From NCBI RefSeq assembly GCF_001465595.2, contig NZ_CP013481.2, positions 4,712,001-4,776,000 of the forward strand: a DNA stretch of 64,000 bases, in the 5' to 3' direction. Positions 27,729 through 37,465 of this stretch are shown here, in pieces. The notes below the pieces were generated by a model. That model saw nothing but the letters and a program-made list of their open reading frames with translations, had not been told where the DNA came from and made no database searches. The translations under genes and the position numbers were made by a program. The stretch is from Pandoraea apista. Lineage in GTDB: Bacteria; Pseudomonadota; Gammaproteobacteria; Burkholderiales; Burkholderiaceae. Within the stretch, counting starts at the first letter, position 1, and each line of letters starts with the position of its first letter.

Positions 27729-28625
27729 TCAGAACGCTTTCGCCTGTGCCCGCGACTCGCCTTCCGGCACCCCTTCCGCTTTCCCCTTTTTCGCCAACGC
27801 CTCGCGCTTGCCCGCCCGCTGCCAGTCGAGCAACGGCGCAAGCGCCGTCGCCGTCTCTCTCAGCGTCGGCACCATGCCCAGCAGTTGCTCCAGCGTCACC
27901 CGCGCCGTGGGCCCATGCACGGCAAGCACCGCCCGCACATGGCCGTCTTCGATCGCGCGCACCGGTACACCTACCGCCACCATGCCGCGCACAAACTCTT
28001 CGTTATCGATACCGATCCCACGCGTGGCCAGCCGATCCAGCTCCGTTTCGAGCTGGCGAGCGTCAGTGATCGTGCGCGGGGTCATGCGCCTGAGCGACAG
28101 TCGCGAGAGCACCGCCCGGCGCTCGGCCGCCGGCATCTGCGACAGAAACAGCTTGCCGCTCGCCGTGCAATGCAACGGCACACGCATGCCGGGATGCATC
28201 TGCATGCGTAGCGGTTCGTTTGTCTCCACGCGTTCGATGTAGAGCACCTCGTCGCCGTCGAGCGCTGTCAGGTTCACGGTTTCGCCAACGCGATCGACGA
28301 GCGCGCGCAGCAGCGAACGTGCTGCGCGCGTGAAATTGTTGTTCGCCAGTGTGACCAGCGCCAATCGCGTGGCCCGGGGTCCCAACGACAGGCCGCGCTC
28401 CGATCCGCGCGAATCGGGCACATGTGAAACGTAGCCGCAAATTTCGAGCGCTTCGATCAGGCGCATGAGCGTGGCCTTCGGGATCGACAAACGCGTTGCA
28501 AGTTGCGACAACGTGTAGGGCTGTCCCGCCATGGCCAATCGCTCGATAACGGCCAGCGCCCGCAAATTCCGCGCTTCGTCGCTCGCGCGTAAATCCCCTT
28601 CGTCCAGCGTTGCCGTCTCGCGCAT
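27729..28625 (-). CDS. IclR-family transcriptional regulator
   Basis: A 298-residue IclR protein with HTH segment TLSQLATRLSIPKATLMRLI and effector domain (LRMQMHPGMRVPLHCTASGK, IGIDNEEFVRGMVAVGVPV). The C-terminus is a basic, low-complexity tail (REALAKKGKAEGVPEGESRAQ) of about 25 residues beyond the family end. The ATG at 28625 has GGAGG upstream and was chosen over 28667. It is divergent from the GMC dehydrogenase gene, which it probably controls, and converges on the preceding IclR gene. Confidence 0.88.
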   Translation of the reverse strand: MRETATLDEGDLRASDEARNLRALAVIERLAMAGQPYTLSQLATRLSIPKATLMRLIEALEICGYVSHVPDSRGSERGLSLGPRATRLALVTLANNNFTRAARSLLRALVDRVGETVNLTALDGDEVLYIERVETNEPLRMQMHPGMRVPLHCTASGKLFLSQMPAAERRAVLSRLSLRRMTPRTITDARQLETELDRLATRGIGIDNEEFVRGMVAVGVPVRAIEDGHVRAVLAVHGPTARVTLEQLLGMVPTLRETATALAPLLDWQRAGKREALAKKGKAEGVPEGESRAQAKAF

Positions 28626-28967
28626 TGCGCCTCCTTGCTCGTCGCCCATACGCAATAAAAGAAACAAAATATACCAATTAATTGAATTCCATCAGCCTCG
28701 GGATAACCCCGGGCCGATACCGCGAGCGCTCCGGATCTGCCGTTGCCCGGTGCGCCAGCCCCGAACGTCCCCCCTTAGTGAAACCCCGCAGATGCAGCGC
28801 AGCAATTGCCCCGTTATGAGACGGCAAGCGCGAATTCCGTTTCAGTTTTCCGTTGTGCATCGCTTTTCCCTTGGCATTTGCGCGAGGCTCGCCGACATTG
28901 AATCGAAATAATCCGAAACGAATCGTTTCATCTCATCGAAGCAGACGCGAGGCAGGAGACAGGCGGT
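28626..28967. other. 342-bp divergent promoter region, IclR and GMC genes
   Basis: No gene is visible here. The stretch 28,655-28,695 is very AT-rich and likely holds the IclR promoter. A perfect dyad at 28915-28929 lies near the GMC start. I see no small RNA or terminator. Confidence 0.55.
28915..28929. promoter_or_regulatory. Candidate IclR operator before the GMC dehydrogenase gene
   Basis: GAAACGA-A-TCGTTTC is a perfect 15-bp palindrome with a single central base, 39 bp upstream of the GMC start and in the gap shared with the divergent IclR gene. It resembles the dyads at 26774-26788 and 20182-20196. Confidence 0.55.
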
Positions 28968-30638
28968 ATGGAACACGAGGTCGACTATCTGATCGTTGGT
29001 GCGGGCTCCGCCGGGTGCGTGCTCGCCAATCGTCTCAGCGCAGATCCCGCGAACCGGGTGCTGTTGCTCGAAGCCGGCGGCCCCGATAGCAATCCATGGA
29101 TTCACATCCCGGTCGGCTATTTCAAGACGATGCACGACCCGGCGCTCGACTGGTGCTATCGCACCGAAGCCGACACCAACGTTGCCGGGCGGCGGATCGA
29201 CTGGCCGCGTGGCAAGGTGCTTGGCGGCTCAAGCTCGCTCAACGGCCTGCTGTATGTGCGAGGCCAGCGCGAAGACTACGACCGCTGGGCCGCACTGGGC
29301 AATCGCGGCTGGCGCTATGCCGACGTGCTGCCGTACTTCCGTAAATCCGAGGATCAGGAGCACGGCGCGAACGAGTACCACGGTGTTGGCGGCCCGCTGA
29401 AGGTGTCCGATCTGCGGCTGCGCCGCCCCATCGCGGAGCACTTCATCGCCGCAGCAAAGGACATCGGCATTCCGTTCAACGAGGACTACAACGGCGCGAC
29501 GCAGGAAGGTGTCGGCTACTTTCAGCAGACGGCCTTCAGGGGGCTTCGCTGGAGCACCGCCAAGGGCTTTCTCAAACCGGTTCGCGATCGGCGCAATCTG
29601 ATCGTGGAGACGCGTGCGCAAACGTGCCGTGTCCTCTTCGAAGGCAAGCGTGCGGTCGGTGTGGAGTATCTGCAGAACGGGGAGCGCAAGAAGGCGCGCG
29701 CCCGTGTCGAGGTCATTCTGGCGGCCGGCGCCATCGGTTCGCCGCAGTTGCTGCAAAACTCGGGCGTGGGTCCGACAACGGTACTCGCCAGGGCAGGCGT
29801 CGCGCTGCGCCATGTGCTGCCTGGCGTCGGCCGGAATCTGCAAGACCATTTGCAAGTCCGCCTGGTCTTCAAGACCCGCGAGCGCACACTCAACGACGAG
29901 GTCAACCATCCGCTGCGCAAGGCGCTCATCGGTCTGCAATACGCGATGTTTCGCACCGGGCCGCTCACGCTCGCCGCCAGTCAGGTGACGATCTTCACAC
30001 GCTCGCGCCCGGACGTGACTCGCCCCGACATCCAGTTCCACATGCAGCCGCTGTCGGCGGACAAACCGGGTAACGGCGCGCACCGCTTCTCCGCGTTCAC
30101 GTCGTCTGTCTGCCAGTTGCGCCCGCACAGCCGGGGCAGTGTCGAGATCCGGTCTAACGATCCGTTGGCGTACCCGGCGATTCAGGCCAACTATTTGTCG
30201 GATGTGCGCGACCATCGCGTGGTGATCGACGGTATCAAGGTGGCTCGCCGCATTGCGGCAGCGCCGTCGCTTGCGCCGCACATCGTCAGTGAGTTCATTC
30301 CCGGGACGCAATATCAGAGCGACGACGAGTTGTTGCAGGCCGCACGCCAGTTCAGCCAGTCGATCTATCACCCGGCGGGCACCTGCAAGATGGGACACGA
30401 CCCCATGGCGGTCGTGGACGATCGTTTGCGTGTGCACGGTCTCGCGGCGCTGCGCGTCGTGGACGCGTCGATCATGCCCGAGCTGGTCTCGGGCAACACG
30501 AATGCACCGACCATCATGATCGCCGAGAAGGCCGCCGACATGATCCTCGAAGACAGGGAGCAGGCGTCGGGCATACAGGAAATCCGCGGCAGCATGCAGG
30601 CGGCAGCGGATACGGCAAGTGTCACTGTGGCGGTTTAG
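28968..30638 (+). CDS. GMC-family FAD-dependent alcohol dehydrogenase (choline dehydrogenase-like)
   Basis: A 556-residue GMC oxidoreductase. The FAD dinucleotide motif [13 protein letters not shown] is near residue 10, the GMC signature 1 is in [18 protein letters not shown] and signature 2 in [17 protein letters not shown]. The catalytic His is in [10 protein letters not shown] (about 467) and the Asn in [17 protein letters not shown]. It would oxidise a primary alcohol to an aldehyde with an unknown electron acceptor. AGGAGA precedes the ATG. An MHS transporter gene follows by 44 bp, suggesting uptake and oxidation of one substrate. BetA is less likely given no betB nearby. Confidence 0.9.
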   Translation: MEHEVDYLIVGAGSAGCVLANRLSADPANRVLLLEAGGPDSNPWIHIPVGYFKTMHDPALDWCYRTEADTNVAGRRIDWPRGKVLGGSSSLNGLLYVRGQREDYDRWAALGNRGWRYADVLPYFRKSEDQEHGANEYHGVGGPLKVSDLRLRRPIAEHFIAAAKDIGIPFNEDYNGATQEGVGYFQQTAFRGLRWSTAKGFLKPVRDRRNLIVETRAQTCRVLFEGKRAVGVEYLQNGERKKARARVEVILAAGAIGSPQLLQNSGVGPTTVLARAGVALRHVLPGVGRNLQDHLQVRLVFKTRERTLNDEVNHPLRKALIGLQYAMFRTGPLTLAASQVTIFTRSRPDVTRPDIQFHMQPLSADKPGNGAHRFSAFTSSVCQLRPHSRGSVEIRSNDPLAYPAIQANYLSDVRDHRVVIDGIKVARRIAAAPSLAPHIVSEFIPGTQYQSDDELLQAARQFSQSIYHPAGTCKMGHDPMAVVDDRLRVHGLAALRVVDASIMPELVSGNTNAPTIMIAEKAADMILEDREQASGIQEIRGSMQAAADTASVTVAV

Positions 30639-30682
30639 CCAGTCACGTCAGCCCCCAACCATTACAAGATCCGGAGACAACC

Positions 30683-32011
30683 ATGAATGCATCGACCCAG
30701 AGCAACGCCCGGCAGATGCGCCGTGTCGTCGTCGCCAGTCTCATCGGCGCCACCATCGAGTGGTATGACTTTTTCCTGTACGGCGTGGTCGCCGGCATTG
30801 TGTTCAACAAACTGTATTTCCCCGGCAGCGATCCGCTCGTCTCGACGATGCTCGCCTATGGCACGTTCGCCGTGGGTTTTCTCAGCCGGCCACTGGGCGG
30901 GGTCATCTTCGGACACTTCGGCGACAAGCTCGGCCGCAAGAGCATGCTCGTGATGACACTCACCATCATGGGCATCGCCACCATGCTCATCGGGCTGGTG
31001 CCGACCTATGCGCAAATCGGTTTGTGGGCGCCGATTCTCCTGCTTCTGCTGCGGGTGCTGCAAGGCATCGGGCTCGGCGGCGAGTGGGGTGGCGCAGTTC
31101 TCATGGCGTTCGAATACGCGCCGAAGGAAAAGCGCGGCTACTACGCCAGCATTCCGCAAGTGGGTCTCGCGCTCGGCCTGTGTCTGGCCTCGGGCGTGGT
31201 CGCGTTGCTGTCGTACACACTCACCTCGGCACAGTTTCTCTCGTGGGGCTGGCGTCTGGCGTTCTTCCTGTCGGTCGGCCTCGTTGCCATCGGCATGTAC
31301 ATTCGTCTGAACGTGATGGAAACGCCGGAGTTCACGAAGATCAAGAAGGCCGGCACCGAGATCAGGATTCCGATTGCAGAGGTACTCACGCGTAACCCCG
31401 GCAACGTGCTGGCCGGTATGGGTGCGCGCTTCATCGACGGCGTGTTCTTCAATATCTTCGGTGTGTTCTCGATCGCCTACCTGACGCAGACACTCAAGCT
31501 CTCGCAAACCGAAGCCCTTACCGGGGTGATGGCCGCTGCGTTCGTGATGATCTTCACCATTCCGTTCTTCGGCAAGCTCTCCGACCGCATCGGTCGCACG
31601 CGGATCTACTTCTGGGGCTCGCTCGCGACCGGATTGTCGTCGTTTGCCGGGTTCTGGCTGATGAAGGCGAGCGGCGGCAACGTGATGCTCGTGTGGCTGT
31701 CCATTGTGATTCCGCTGGGTGTGATCTACGCCTCGATCTACGGACCGGAAGCCGCGCTCTTCTCGGAACTGTTCGACGCCGACGTGCGCTACACCGGTAT
31801 CTCCTTCGTCTATCAATTCTCGGGGATCTTTGCGAGCGGCCTGAGCCCGATCATCGCCACGTATCTGCTCCAAAAGAACGGCGGCGAGCCGTGGATGATC
31901 TGCATCTACGTGCTGTGTGCCGGCCTCATCAGCGCGCTGTCCGCCGCGTGGATCGGCAGCCGCAAGCGCCGCCAGCATATGTGGCACGGGGCCGGTGTGA
32001 CCGAGCATTGA
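30683..32011 (+). CDS. MFS transporter, metabolite:H+ symporter (MHS/ShiA-ProP) family
   Basis: A 442-residue, 12-helix importer with the MHS features TIEWYDFFLYG near the start, the loop 2-3 motif GHFGDKLGRKSML and GGEWGGAVLMAFEYAP in helix 4. Family members take up shikimate, proline betaine, citrate or dicarboxylates. It shares an operon with the GMC dehydrogenase (44-bp gap, GGAGA site) and is followed by a strong terminator. The substrate is probably that of the dehydrogenase or its product (inference). Confidence 0.9.
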   Translation: MNASTQSNARQMRRVVVASLIGATIEWYDFFLYGVVAGIVFNKLYFPGSDPLVSTMLAYGTFAVGFLSRPLGGVIFGHFGDKLGRKSMLVMTLTIMGIATMLIGLVPTYAQIGLWAPILLLLLRVLQGIGLGGEWGGAVLMAFEYAPKEKRGYYASIPQVGLALGLCLASGVVALLSYTLTSAQFLSWGWRLAFFLSVGLVAIGMYIRLNVMETPEFTKIKKAGTEIRIPIAEVLTRNPGNVLAGMGARFIDGVFFNIFGVFSIAYLTQTLKLSQTEALTGVMAAAFVMIFTIPFFGKLSDRIGRTRIYFWGSLATGLSSFAGFWLMKASGGNVMLVWLSIVIPLGVIYASIYGPEAALFSELFDADVRYTGISFVYQFSGIFASGLSPIIATYLLQKNGGEPWMICIYVLCAGLISALSAAWIGSRKRRQHMWHGAGVTEH

Positions 32012-32064
32012 CGACCGATGTTGCCGCATCGGGGTTGATCCAGCCTCGGCGCGCGGCAAGTCGC

Positions 32065-32099
32065 AAAGGGCGTGTTCCAGACCGGGGCACGCCCTTTTT
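32065..32099 (+). terminator. Rho-independent terminator after the MHS transporter gene
   Basis: AAAGGGCGTG (32065-32074) pairs with CACGCCCTTT (32088-32097) and runs into a short T tract. It closes the GMC-transporter operon. Confidence 0.88.
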
Positions 32100-32300
32100 G
32101 ATCGCCGGAGTGTTCCCTGCATGACCCGGATCAGTTCGTGAACGGCGCATCTCGTGCGATGATTCGGGGTATCGCCCACGTGCCTCACGCGAACATCCGG
32201 CGATGGCCTCGCACGCCGTCGGCACATTTTGCAGTGCAAAGGATTGTCTTCGCCGGGCACGATGAAAGCCTGTTGCCCCCCATCCTCTGGCCCGCGAGAC

Positions 32301-33599
32301 ATGATGCAGCGAGACCCGTCGCTAGATGCCGCTATTCCCGACGACGAACCCGATCGTCCGGGGCCCCTCTCGGAAGCGTCCCTGCTGGGCGCACCGTCGA
32401 CACCCCCCGGCCCGGCGCCGGCAGACGCCGTGCCGCTGCTCATCAGCGTCTATCCGGCGCTCATGGGCATTCTGCTGGGTTACGGTGTACTGGTCGTCGG
32501 CAACGGGCTTTTCGCTACCGCCATTCCCTTCCATGCCCTGAAGTACGGTGCGTCGACGTTCACGATCGGCGTGATCCAGTCGTGCTATTACGGCGGCTTT
32601 CTGCTGGGCGCGTTCTACAATCGCTCGCTCATCGAGCGCATCGGACAACATCGCGCGTTCGTGGCCTTCACCGCGCTGGCCGCCCTGTTCGTAATGGGCT
32701 TCGCCGTGAGCGAAACCACGCTCACGCTCTGCGTGCTGCGGCTCGGCACAGGCTTTGCACTGATGGGCATGTACACGACCGTGGAGAGTTGGCTCAACGG
32801 CTCGGTACCCAACACCATGCGCGGGCGCGTGTTCGGCTCTTATCTCACGATCAACTATCTTGCCGTAAGCATCGGGCAGTTCCTGCTCAACATCGGCGAA
32901 GCGGGCAGCGAGGGGCAGTTGCTGCTCGTCGCCGGCCTGTTCGTGGCAGCGATTCTGCCCATCACGCTCATGCAAGGCTGGCCAACGCGCGTGGCCGACG
33001 AGCGGCTCGTCAGACAACCGGCGATCAGTCTCTTCGACAACGTTGCCGAAATGGCGCGTGCCACGCCCATCGCCATTCCCGGCTGCGTCCTCGCCGGTTT
33101 TCTGTACAGCGCGTTCTACGCCATCATGCCGATCTACCTCACCCGCATTGGCCTGTCGATCGGCAGTCTGTCGGCGTTGATGGGCGTGGCGCTCTTTGGC
33201 GCGCTGCTCATGCAATGGCCGGTAGGCCGCCTGTCGGATCGCATGGACCGGCGCACGCTGTCGCGGCGTCTTGCCTTTGCCTCGGCTGCGTTCTGCGCGC
33301 CGTTAATCTTTTTCCAGGCGCACTGGCTGGTGTTCGTGCTGATGTTCCTGTTCTCCGCCGTCAACTTCACGCAGTACGGACTGATCGTCTCGCATGTGAA
33401 CGACCGTACGGTGCCCGAGCGACGGGTGGCGGTGAGCGCCACGCTGCTCATCCTCTTCTCGGTCGGCGGCATTCTGGGGCCGATGATCGCGTCTGTGGTC
33501 GTGACACTGCTCGGACCGGGCGGCCTTCACGTCTTCAATGTGGTCTGCGCGCTCACGCTCGCCCGGGTCGCGCGACGTGCGCAATTGCTGGCGCCCTGA
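32301..33599 (+). CDS. MFS transporter (YcaD-like)
   Basis: A 432-residue, 12-helix major facilitator protein. The N-terminal 45 residues are polar and proline-rich. The helices begin LLISVYPALMGILLGYGVLVV, and the N-half carries GFALMGMYTTVESWLNGSVPN, which is characteristic of the YcaD/UMF1-like group with unknown substrates. The starting ATG-ATG at 32301 is uncertain because the frame is open to 32229 and no clear ribosome-binding site is seen. It stands alone between terminators and an EAL-like gene. An efflux role is possible but not shown. Confidence 0.83.
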   Translation: MMQRDPSLDAAIPDDEPDRPGPLSEASLLGAPSTPPGPAPADAVPLLISVYPALMGILLGYGVLVVGNGLFATAIPFHALKYGASTFTIGVIQSCYYGGFLLGAFYNRSLIERIGQHRAFVAFTALAALFVMGFAVSETTLTLCVLRLGTGFALMGMYTTVESWLNGSVPNTMRGRVFGSYLTINYLAVSIGQFLLNIGEAGSEGQLLLVAGLFVAAILPITLMQGWPTRVADERLVRQPAISLFDNVAEMARATPIAIPGCVLAGFLYSAFYAIMPIYLTRIGLSIGSLSALMGVALFGALLMQWPVGRLSDRMDRRTLSRRLAFASAAFCAPLIFFQAHWLVFVLMFLFSAVNFTQYGLIVSHVNDRTVPERRVAVSATLLILFSVGGILGPMIASVVVTLLGPGGLHVFNVVCALTLARVARRAQLLAP

Positions 33600-33894
33600 C
33601 ATACCGCCAACGCCAGCGAATCGCCCCGGGATCTGTCGCTGAGGCTGTCGACGGCGTTGTCGATACGGCGCATCGGGTACGCAGCGAACGGAATTCGATA
33701 CCGCGCTCGCAAGCGCCGCCCGATCACGCGGCGAAGCCCCATTTTGGTGCCGCGATGCCATTCTCTGGTGCGATGCGTCACAACGCCGGGGGAAAATCGC
33801 GGACAATAGCCCCGGCGCCGCCGGGTGCCTTTGAGCACGCTTCTTGCTCACCTATTCTGTACATATCCTTGCTGCCCCCGCGCCCGCCTCTACC

Positions 33895-35145
33895 ATGACC
33901 ATGATCGATCTCGACGCCCCCGGTTTGCTGCCGCCCCGACTGACCGCGGCCGAAGATGGTCGGCGCATCGTCATTTACGGCGACTTCACGATTTGCAGCG
34001 TCTTTCAGCCCGTATTCTCGGTCTCGCACCGACGCGCCATCGGCTATCACGCCTCGCTGCGCGCGCACGACGCCGAAGGGCGGCATGTCCCGTCACATGA
34101 AGTCTTCACGTTGGCGGCGCGTCACGGCGACATGCTCGAACTCGGCCGGCTTGCCGAGTCGCTGCATCTGGGTAACTTCTGCGAATTCGACAGCCGCGAC
34201 GCATGGCTCTTCCTGAGCCTTCATCCGGCCGCACTGATGGACACGGTCTACGGCGACGCGCTCATCGCCACGCTCAAGGCCATTGGGCTATCGCCGCAAC
34301 GTGTGGTGCTCGAAGTGCCGGAACAAGCGGGGGGCGACACGCCGCGCTTTGGCGCCATTGTCGGCACCTTGCGCAAAGCGGGCTTCCTGATTGCGCTGGG
34401 CGGCTTCGGCGCCAAGCATTCGAACATCGACCGGGTATGGGATCTGCGCCCCGACATCGTGGCGCTTGACCGCGGCATTCTCGCGCAGGCGACAGAGCAA
34501 TCGCATCTGGCGCGCGTGCTGCCGGGTCTCGTGTCGTTGTTGCACGAATCGGGACAACTGGTGATGATGTGCGGCCTCACGACGGATCGCGAAGCGTTGC
34601 TCGCGCTGGAGTGCAACGTCGACTTCGTGCAGGGGCAACACTTCGCGGCGCCCGACGTCGACCCCGTGCCGCCCAAGGTCGCGGCCGAGCGCATGGACTC
34701 GCTCTCGTCGGCACTGCGCACGCAACTGGTGGAACGCGAGCGCGCCGAGCATGCACGGCTCGCGCCGTACGTGGCGGGGATCGAATCGGCGGCGGCGCGT
34801 CTGGCGCAAGGTCAGCCCATCGCACAAGCCACGCACGACCTGCTCTCGCTGCCCGATGCAGCGCGTTGCTTCCTGCTCGACGCGCTCGGACGTCAGATCG
34901 GCGACAACGTGCTACCGCACAACCATTCGTCGCAACGCGCCAAGCGCTTCCGTCCGCTGCTGCATTCGGAGGGCGCGAACTGGGCGCGGCGACCGTACTT
35001 CATCGAAGCCATGCGCGCGCCCGGCGAAGTGCATTTCACTCCGCCTTACCTATCGATCAACGAGGCCCACCTTTGCGTGACGGCCTCAATTGCCACGCCG
35101 GCCAAACAGGGCCTGCACGTGCTCTGCGTCGATATCAACTGGTAA
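33895..35145 (+). CDS. Degenerate EAL-domain protein with C-terminal sensor-like domain
   Basis: A 416-residue protein with an EAL-fold domain (about 20-270) followed by a helix and a C-terminal PDC/PAS-like domain (RCFLLDALGRQIGDNVLP through TPAKQGLHVLCVDINW). The overall plan resembles YkuI of Bacillus. Catalytic positions are lost: the EAL triplet reads HAS (in GYHASLRAH), the DDFG loop reads GGFG (in IALGGFGAKHS) and the KID lysine is replaced (VALD). It is therefore probably not a phosphodiesterase and may sense c-di-GMP or act as a scaffold. The second ATG at 33901 is equally possible. Confidence 0.8.
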   Translation: MTMIDLDAPGLLPPRLTAAEDGRRIVIYGDFTICSVFQPVFSVSHRRAIGYHASLRAHDAEGRHVPSHEVFTLAARHGDMLELGRLAESLHLGNFCEFDSRDAWLFLSLHPAALMDTVYGDALIATLKAIGLSPQRVVLEVPEQAGGDTPRFGAIVGTLRKAGFLIALGGFGAKHSNIDRVWDLRPDIVALDRGILAQATEQSHLARVLPGLVSLLHESGQLVMMCGLTTDREALLALECNVDFVQGQHFAAPDVDPVPPKVAAERMDSLSSALRTQLVERERAEHARLAPYVAGIESAAARLAQGQPIAQATHDLLSLPDAARCFLLDALGRQIGDNVLPHNHSSQRAKRFRPLLHSEGANWARRPYFIEAMRAPGEVHFTPPYLSINEAHLCVTASIATPAKQGLHVLCVDINW

Positions 35146-35146
35146 G

Positions 35147-36256
35147 TCAGGTGGTGGCGCGTTGTACGCGATAGCGCTCGAGCCAGTGCGCATACGGCGC
35201 GGGCAACACCCACGACGGGCGCGCCACGTCGAGTTCGCGTGCCGCGTAGTACGGCCAGTGCGGATTCGCCAGTAGCGCGCGACCGATCATCACGAGATCC
35301 ATCTGGCCGTCGGCCACCACACGGTTCGCTGCGTGCGGATCGTCGATGCCCCACGACGACGCCACGGCAATACCCGCCTCCTGCTTGACGCGCTCGGCGA
35401 TCGGCGCGAGGAACGCCGAGCCCCACGGGATCTTCGCGGCGGGCGTCGAAAAGCCGACGCTCACGTTCAGCAGGTCGAGACCGCCTTCGCGCATCCGACG
35501 CGTCAGCGCGATCGATTCCTTCAGCGTTTCTTCATCGCGGCCGTCGTATTCGATCACGCCGAAACGGGCCGTAAGCGGCAAATGGTCGGGCCACACTTCG
35601 CGCACAGCCGCGAGTGTCTCCAGAAGGAAACGGCTGCGACCGGCGAGATCACCGCCGTAGGCGTCGTCGCGATGATTCGCGTGCACCGAGAAGAAGCTCT
35701 GGGCCAGATACCCATGGGCAAAGTGCAGTTCCAGCCATTCGAAGCCGGCGGCCAACGCACGACGCGCCGCCGCGACGAAATCTGCCTTGACCCGCGCGAT
35801 GTCGTCTGACGTCATCGCCTTCGGCACCTTGCCGAGGTGCCCGCCGAAGGGCACCGCCGACGGCGAGATCGTCGGCCAGCCACGCGGATCGTCTTCCGCA
35901 ATGTGGTCGTCGCCTTCCCACGGGCGGTTGGCGCTTGCCTTGCGCCCCGCATGCGCGATCTGAATACCGGGCACCGCACCGTGCGACTTGATGGCAGACG
36001 CAATGCGGGCCATGCCCTGCGCCTGCTCGTCGTTCCACAGCCCCGTGCATCCCGGGGTAATTCGGCCTTCCGGCGACACGGCAGTCGCCTCGACGATGAC
36101 CAACCCCGCACCGCCACGCGCCAGTCCGGCGTAATGCGCCAGATGCCAATCGTTAGTGACACCGTCGACGGCGCTGTACTGGCACATCGGCGGAATGGCG
36201 ACGCGGTTGCGCAACTTGACGCTTTTCAGTTCGAACGGGGAAAACAAGGCAGACAT
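35147..36256 (-). CDS. xenA: NADH:flavin oxidoreductase, XenA-like old yellow enzyme
   Basis: A 369-residue FMN enzyme that reduces activated alkenes, nitro compounds or similar electrophiles. C25 in PPMCQYSA, the pair H178/H181 and Y183 in LHFAHGYLAQ match the active-site residues of thermophilic-like old yellow enzymes such as XenA of Pseudomonas. The FMN-phosphate segment lies near VMIGRALLANPHW at the C-terminus. It is divergent from a LysR gene that may induce it. Its stop lies one base from the end of the convergent EAL-like gene. Confidence 0.9.
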   Translation of the reverse strand: MSALFSPFELKSVKLRNRVAIPPMCQYSAVDGVTNDWHLAHYAGLARGGAGLVIVEATAVSPEGRITPGCTGLWNDEQAQGMARIASAIKSHGAVPGIQIAHAGRKASANRPWEGDDHIAEDDPRGWPTISPSAVPFGGHLGKVPKAMTSDDIARVKADFVAAARRALAAGFEWLELHFAHGYLAQSFFSVHANHRDDAYGGDLAGRSRFLLETLAAVREVWPDHLPLTARFGVIEYDGRDEETLKESIALTRRMREGGLDLLNVSVGFSTPAAKIPWGSAFLAPIAERVKQEAGIAVASSWGIDDPHAANRVVADGQMDLVMIGRALLANPHWPYYAARELDVARPSWVLPAPYAHWLERYRVQRATT

Positions 36257-36435
36257 GAGGGGGGTTCTCTAAGAAGTCAGGGAAAGCGGCGCACGCTGAC
36301 GGCGCGGAGCGCGCCCGGCAGCGCTTCGTCATGCTTTACGGCGCCTCGGCCGATGGTGGCCGACACCAGCAATGGTAGTCGCGCATCGCTATAATGAAAA
36401 CCATCCACACATTATCAAAGCTATAACAGTTCATT

Positions 36436-37359
36436 ATGGTCAATCCGCAATGGCTCAAATCGTTCGCTACGCTCGCCGAGCTGGGTAACTTCACGCGTAC
36501 CGCCGACCGGCTGGGCCTCACGCAGGCCGCCGTGAGTCAGCATGTGAAGCATCTCGAAGAGGCGTTCGGGCCATTGCTCGTGCGGCGTCCGCGCGCGGTG
36601 GAGCTCACGCCCGCCGGACAGGCGCTGCTGACCTATTGTCTGGAGGTCGAATGCGCGGCCCGGCACCTGCGCTCGCGTCTGGACGATGCCAATGAGGAGT
36701 GCGGTGTCATCACCCTCATCACGCCGGGCAGCATCGGGCTGTACCTGTGCCCGATTCTGCTCGACATGCAGAAGGCGAATCCGGCGATGGCCGTGCGCCA
36801 TCGCTTCGCCCCGGACCGCGAGGTGCTCGAAGGCGTTTTGCAGAATCATTTCGAGCTGGGGCTCGTTACCTTGCGCCCGGACGACCCTCGCCTCGCGGCC
36901 ACACCTTTCACGCAGGAGCCGCTCGAACTGGTGGTTCCGGCGGGCGACGACGTGCACACCTGGGATGACCTGAAACGTATCGGGTACATCGATCATCCCG
37001 ATGGCGAGGCGATGTCCACGCGCTTGCTTAGCCGGCGCTTTCCGGGCAATCCGGGCGTACAGAGCCTCCCTTGCAAGGGGTGCACGAACCAGATCAGCCT
37101 GATCCTCGAATATGTCGCACGCGGTCTCGGGTTCACCATCATTCCGCAATACGCGCGACAGGCGTTTGCCTCGCAGGACGCCATTCGCGTGGTCGACTGC
37201 GGGCCGCCGGTGGTCGACACGCTGTGGCTGATTCATCGCGCCGAATGGCCGCTCTCGGCACGCGCGCAACGCGCCGTGGCGCTGCTGCGCGAACGTGTCG
37301 ACGCGCCGCGGCCACAAGCGTTTGGCGACGGACAAGTCTTGCAGCGAATGGCAACATAA
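36436..37359 (+). CDS. LysR-family transcriptional regulator
   Basis: A 307-residue LysR protein with HTH segment FTRTADRLGLTQAAVSQHVK and effector domain (VITLITPGSIGLYLCPILLDM, PCKGCTNQISLILEYVARGLG). A cysteine pair in SLPCKGCTNQ is unusual for the family's ligand-binding domain and could be redox-active (inference). It is divergent from the XenA-like reductase and probably controls it. A TATAAT at 36390-36395 fits a -10 element for this gene, with no good -35 match. Confidence 0.88.
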   Translation: MVNPQWLKSFATLAELGNFTRTADRLGLTQAAVSQHVKHLEEAFGPLLVRRPRAVELTPAGQALLTYCLEVECAARHLRSRLDDANEECGVITLITPGSIGLYLCPILLDMQKANPAMAVRHRFAPDREVLEGVLQNHFELGLVTLRPDDPRLAATPFTQEPLELVVPAGDDVHTWDDLKRIGYIDHPDGEAMSTRLLSRRFPGNPGVQSLPCKGCTNQISLILEYVARGLGFTIIPQYARQAFASQDAIRVVDCGPPVVDTLWLIHRAEWPLSARAQRAVALLRERVDAPRPQAFGDGQVLQRMAT

Positions 37360-37465
37360 GCCCTCGGGGTACGCCGCCACGCTGGCAGAATTTGCGGCAT
37401 CACTGTCATTGCGAGCCTTCTATGCGAATCGGTACGCTGTGCCCTTTGCCTTCGACAGCCTCGCC

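Noticed and set aside
30662..32443. 593-residue minus-strand frame opposite the MHS transporter
   Set aside because: Antisense shadow rich in Arg, His and Gln; it crosses a terminator and has no family features.
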